A stretch of DNA of 8,888 nt from Acidobacteriota bacterium (lineage in GTDB: Bacteria > Acidobacteriota > Terriglobia > UBA7540). The stretch is from positions 570-9,457 of the forward strand of contig PMYF01000405.1 of assembly GCA_003171295.1 (NCBI GenBank), written 5' to 3'. Shown here piece after piece: positions 6,464-8,888 of this stretch. The position numbers and the translations under genes are program-made. Every line of letters begins with the position of its first letter. The first letter of the stretch is position 1. The notes beneath the pieces are model-generated. The model did not search any database. It worked only from the letters and a program-made list of their open reading frames with translations, and was not told the DNA's origin.

Positions 6464-7330
6464 TCAGGAAGGTGTTTGCTTGCTGGCCTTGCGGTTGCGG
6501 ATGGCTTGAGCAGTCATCTCCGCCTGGTGCTTCAGGCGAAGGGAGATTCCCTGGCCGCCCTGAGCGTATGCCTGCACGGCTTCGAGATCCTGCTCCCCAC
6601 CCACCAGGTAGAGGCCTCGCAGCGCTTCCCACAATTGGTCCTCGCTGGGTGATAGGCGGGCCAACGGCTGGCCGGCTAAGACGGTGGCGCCATCCTGGAC
6701 GTCCCAGGCCTGAAGTTCTCCATCCACGGGCGAGCGTACCTCAACGGACAAACCGGGTCCGGTCCGGATGTGAGCCACGACGGTACCGGCTCTGCAAGCG
6801 TCCCGCGGTTTCAGCTTGAGATGCACGACACCCGCTTGGGGCACGGGCAGGGTGTGAGAACCGAGCATCAGGCGCAACTGAGGCTCTCCGGATGCGTCCC
6901 CAAAACGCACCAGAGCCAACGCCGCATTCCACTGAACGCGGGCGTCAGCGTCCTGCAACAACCCCAGCAGCGCCCCGTGGAATTCTTGGAAGCTACTGTC
7001 TTGTCCCATCACCCAGGCCGCGGTCAACCGAAGAAGTGGCTCCTGACTCCGGGCGAGCGCCACCACCTGCGGATACCACCGCCGCACCTCCGCATCGTCG
7101 CGCGACATGCGGTCTGCCATCTGGGAGAGCGCGTGTTGCGTTTTATGCGGTACGGAAGTGTCGGTGAGGTACTGCTGCATTTCCTGAGGGGATAGCTGCC
7201 GGCCGAACCAGGTCTGGTACCAAAACAGAAAGGTAACTAAGACGAACAGGCAAGGGACCACGAGAATCGTAATGTTGGGGCGGTGTTTAGGCGCAGGCGT
7301 GAGAGTGACAACTGGAGTGGCTTGGGGCAC
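6464..7330 (-). CDS. Membrane-anchored HEAT-repeat and barrel-sandwich-hybrid protein
   Basis: I do not recognise a named family for this 288-residue protein. Visible parts: a short polar N-terminus, one hydrophobic segment at about 19-38 (a single membrane anchor, bulk probably periplasmic), a helical region at about 46-155 with HEAT-like repeats (LLRLTAAWVMG and RVQWNAALALVRFGD), then at about 183-227 a biotinyl/lipoyl-like barrel-sandwich hybrid (EVRSPVDGELQAW, then VQDGATVLAGQPLARLSP). The lysine that carries biotin or lipoate in true carriers is absent, so a structural role is more likely, as in membrane-fusion proteins. A further HEAT-like helical pair follows at 230-280. The start is GTG, backed by AGGA seven bases upstream. 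It lies 123 bp downstream of the small membrane protein gene on the same strand, and converges on the ferredoxin. It may be a scaffold for a membrane complex. Confidence 0.8.
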   Translation of the reverse strand: MPQATPVVTLTPAPKHRPNITILVVPCLFVLVTFLFWYQTWFGRQLSPQEMQQYLTDTSVPHKTQHALSQMADRMSRDDAEVRRWYPQVVALARSQEPLLRLTAAWVMGQDSSFQEFHGALLGLLQDADARVQWNAALALVRFGDASGEPQLRLMLGSHTLPVPQAGVVHLKLKPRDACRAGTVVAHIRTGPGLSVEVRSPVDGELQAWDVQDGATVLAGQPLARLSPSEDQLWEALRGLYLVGGEQDLEAVQAYAQGGQGISLRLKHQAEMTAQAIRNRKASKQTPS

Positions 7331-7453
7331 GAATACGTCCTATCTGCGAATATCAAGCTTGGGCGCGAACTGGGCCGGCAGGGTTACCAGCCACAGACTC
7401 GCAGATACTAGGACTGGCTGGTGCGGCGGCATAAGCAATCGGCAAGAGTCCGG

Positions 7454-7720
7454 CTAAACCTTTTCCCCGTCCACCTTCCGGCCCTCCGCGAGATGGCGAA
7501 GAATATCCTGGGCCTCGCCCTTGTGAAACGACCAAGCTACCACTCCCCCAAAAACCAGGGCGAAGAGCAGTGCTATGGCCGTCAATAGCATCCCGTCAAG
7601 GCTTAACAGCCTCCCCGCCGCCACGACCCAGGATGCAACGGCGAGGCCCGCCAGCGCGATGGCTGAGCAAAAAACCAGGAGGAAAGCGTCCTCCCAAAAC
7701 TCTCTCTTATTCCGATTCAT
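7454..7720 (-). CDS. Small two-helix membrane protein, function unknown
   Basis: The 88-residue product has a charged N-terminus (NRNKREFWED), two hydrophobic helices at about 12-33 and 41-63, and a soluble, charged C-terminal tail containing HKGEAQDILRHLAEG. The positive and negative charges suggest both ends in the cytoplasm. I know no family for it. The ribosome site before the ATG is weak. It precedes the HEAT/BSH membrane protein gene by 123 bp on the same strand, so the two may form an operon and act in one membrane complex; this is inference from position only. Confidence 0.65.
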   Translation of the reverse strand: MNRNKREFWEDAFLLVFCSAIALAGLAVASWVVAAGRLLSLDGMLLTAIALLFALVFGGVVAWSFHKGEAQDILRHLAEGRKVDGEKV

Positions 7721-7739
7721 AACGCGCCCATGTGCCTGG

Positions 7740-7774
7740 CTCCCGCAAAGCTGCCTCCGCCCGGAAAGCGGGAG
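7740..7774. repeat. 7-bp inverted repeat in divergent intergenic region
   Basis: CTCCCGC (7740-7746) pairs with GCGGGAG (7768-7774) around a 21-base loop. It lies just upstream of the small membrane protein gene, so on the minus strand it would be in that gene's 5' leader. A weak candidate for a leader structure or operator. Confidence 0.3.
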
Positions 7775-7891
7775 GAGTGTGGTCCCTCACTTTGTTTCGG
7801 TCTGACAATCCCTGACATCACGTGCGTTCCGCCGCTCGTTGCCAACCTGCCCAGGCCTCAGGCTTCATCCCAACCCTTCCCCGGCCTGTGT

Positions 7892-7920
7892 TACACTAAC
7901 TCTATTGGGCGGGCGATAAT
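7892..7920 (+). promoter_or_regulatory. Possible promoter for the Cys-rich 126-residue gene
   Basis: A good -10 box GATAAT (7915-7920) lies 36 bases before the ATG. The best -35 at 17-base spacing is TACACT (7892-7897), only a partial match. The gene's ribosome site AAGGGGGG (7941-7948) sits seven bases before the ATG at 7956 and fixes that start. Confidence 0.35.
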
Positions 7921-7955
7921 CCGAATCTCACAACGCAAGCAAGGGGGGCAAAGCC

Positions 7956-8336
7956 ATGGCCGACCTTAAAGAGATTCTGCAGGAACTCAAGCTGCAACGC
8001 AGCATCCTCCAAGACGGCGGATACGGGCGCTCTGTGCGGACGCCATGGAAGCCGACCCAACTGCTTCGCGATTCCTTAACTTGCCTGAACTTCGATGAAG
8101 TCGTCAAGAAGCATCCGTGCGATGAATGCCTGCTGTGGGACTGGGTCCCCGAAGAACATCGTGACCAAGACATCCCTTGCCATTTCATCCCGCTCAACTC
8201 GGGAGGCGATTCGATCGCGTCGCTCGAGGGCGAACGCGAGCGGGAGAAGGCCGAAAAAGCTCTCCTGGAATGGCTCGACTCCACAATCAGCAAGTTGGAG
8301 GAAGGGCTCGCGAAGCAGCAGGCCATAGGCTCCTAA
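7956..8336 (+). CDS. Conserved-looking hypothetical protein with four cysteines
   Basis: This 126-residue protein is predicted to be soluble, with no signal peptide or membrane segment. It begins with a helix (MADLKEILQELKLQRSIL), then a central block with cysteines spaced C43-x11-C55-x2-C58-x16-C75, the core being HPCDECLLWDWVPEEHRDQD followed by IPCHFIPL. Four cysteines in this layout, one pair as CxxC, suggest a zinc site or an Fe-S cluster. The C-terminal third (about 91-122) is strongly charged and likely a long helix or coiled coil. A strong purine-rich ribosome site (AAGGGGGG) supports the start and real expression. No named family is recognised. It is transcribed away from the small membrane protein gene, and faces the CxxC membrane protein gene. 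Confidence 0.8.
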   Translation: MADLKEILQELKLQRSILQDGGYGRSVRTPWKPTQLLRDSLTCLNFDEVVKKHPCDECLLWDWVPEEHRDQDIPCHFIPLNSGGDSIASLEGEREREKAEKALLEWLDSTISKLEEGLAKQQAIGS

Positions 8337-8522
8337 CGTGAGCGCATTTGGCGCATCGTGGACCTTCCTTGGGGATCGTTCACAGGCAAGATCCTCAACC
8401 CTACGCGGTCCAGTAGTCGGCGACGCGGTGCAAACAGTTGGCGCGCCCTTCACGCAGAATTCGTATTGTGAGTCGTTTGCGCAGATTCATTGAGTGGCTC
8501 TGCCTAGCGTGCAGGCGAACGC
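8337..8522. other. Convergent intergenic spacer
   Basis: The 186 bases between two converging genes hold no convincing coding frame, RNA gene or strong bidirectional terminator. Short open frames here overlap the flanking genes and lack recognisable products. Confidence 0.5.
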
Positions 8523-8882
8523 TTACCATCCTTTCGGGTCTGCGGCGAGATCCGAGCCATCCAGCGCCGGTGAATCGACCGTCGGCCACACACCGCCGGT
8601 CCCCACTTCACCCTCGAGTCGTTCCCTGCTGCGGAACAGCAATGTGAAAATCCCGATGAACATCAGGATGGGGGGGATAAGCAGGACCAGAATGCCGCTC
8701 CGGAGGGCCTGAATCGCGCCGGGTTTGGCCGCGGAGGCTGTGTTGTAACACATGGCGCAGTTCTGACCGAAAGCCAGGGTGGAATACGTCATGATGATGA
8801 GGGCGCTCGCGATCCGCGGCGCCTGTTTCCAGACACGGCGCATGGTCCTTCGAATCCTTTGCTTCTCAGACTCTGGCATCAT
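8523..8882 (-). CDS. Small CxxC membrane protein, possibly linked to respiratory genes
   Basis: The 119-residue product has a basic start, a hydrophobic segment (about 24-38), a conserved-looking NCAMCYNT motif (C42 and C45), then a second hydrophobic helix at about 61-83 (GILVLLIPPILMFIGIF) and an acidic C-terminal tail. The first segment may be a cleaved signal (after AFGQ) or a second membrane helix. That would put the CxxC pair in the periplasm, where it could bind metal or act in thiol redox. I recall similar small proteins beside cytochrome oxidase genes in Acidobacteria and relatives, but cannot check it. The ATG at 8882 is six bases from the window edge, so its ribosome site is only partly visible; the ATG at 8843 (106 residues), with AAGG nearby, gives a cleaner signal peptide and is a real alternative. 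Confidence 0.75.
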   Translation of the reverse strand: MMPESEKQRIRRTMRRVWKQAPRIASALIIMTYSTLAFGQNCAMCYNTASAAKPGAIQALRSGILVLLIPPILMFIGIFTLLFRSRERLEGEVGTGGVWPTVDSPALDGSDLAADPKGW

Positions 8883-8888
8883 GCGTAA

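Noticed and set aside
5980..6819. 279-residue plus-strand and 211-residue minus-strand frames overlapping the ferredoxin
   Set aside because: They overlap the ferredoxin in other frames; the ferredoxin's two Cys-Pro cluster motifs decide the real frame.
8076..8647. Short frames around the 3' end of the Cys-rich gene and the following spacer
   Set aside because: They overlap better supported genes and show no recognisable product.
1..8888. CRISPR array, prophage or transposon
   Set aside because: No regularly spaced repeats, integrase, transposase or terminal repeats were seen in the window.

Overview
This 8.9 kb window looks like chromosomal DNA from a moderately GC-rich Gram-negative bacterium. 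An outer-membrane TonB-dependent receptor fixes the Gram-negative type. Several small proteins (a CxxC membrane protein, a Cys-rich 126-residue protein, a dicluster ferredoxin with long spacers) remind me of Acidobacteriota genomes, but that assignment is from memory of protein style and no search was run. I see no integrase, transposase, phage gene or CRISPR array.

Layout. Positions 1-266 are non-coding and hold three perfect stem-loops. A minus-strand block follows: a UroD/MtaA-type methyltransferase (267-1319), a 419-bp non-coding gap with a compact double hairpin, a YfiR-like periplasmic protein (1739-2374), and a TonB-dependent receptor only 6 bp upstream of it (2381-4408). The last two almost certainly form an operon. 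A divergent region (4409-4814) holds the structured receptor leader and, on the plus strand, a good sigma70-type promoter. That promoter leads into a tRNA-Gly(GCC)-like gene with several abnormal positions, then ferrochelatase (hemH), then a dicluster 4Fe-4S ferredoxin. Facing them on the minus strand are a membrane-anchored HEAT / barrel-sandwich-hybrid protein (6464-7330) and a small two-helix membrane protein (7454-7720). A plus-strand Cys-rich hypothetical gene (7956-8336) and a minus-strand CxxC membrane protein (8523-8882) close the window.

How it may fit together. Ferrochelatase inserts iron to complete heme, and the small CxxC and HEAT/BSH membrane proteins may belong to a respiratory or envelope neighbourhood, though no oxidase subunit is visible. 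The TonB receptor/YfiR pair looks like an outer-membrane uptake or sensing unit feeding a periplasmic regulator; the usual cyclic-di-GMP enzyme or sensor kinase partner is not in the window. The UroD-like methyltransferase has its zinc-ligand pattern but no corrinoid protein beside it. No clearly new defence or mobile system is present. The best leads are the odd tRNA-Gly/hemH unit, the HEAT/BSH membrane protein, the orphan methyltransferase, the four-cysteine protein and the dense hairpins at both ends of the methyltransferase region.
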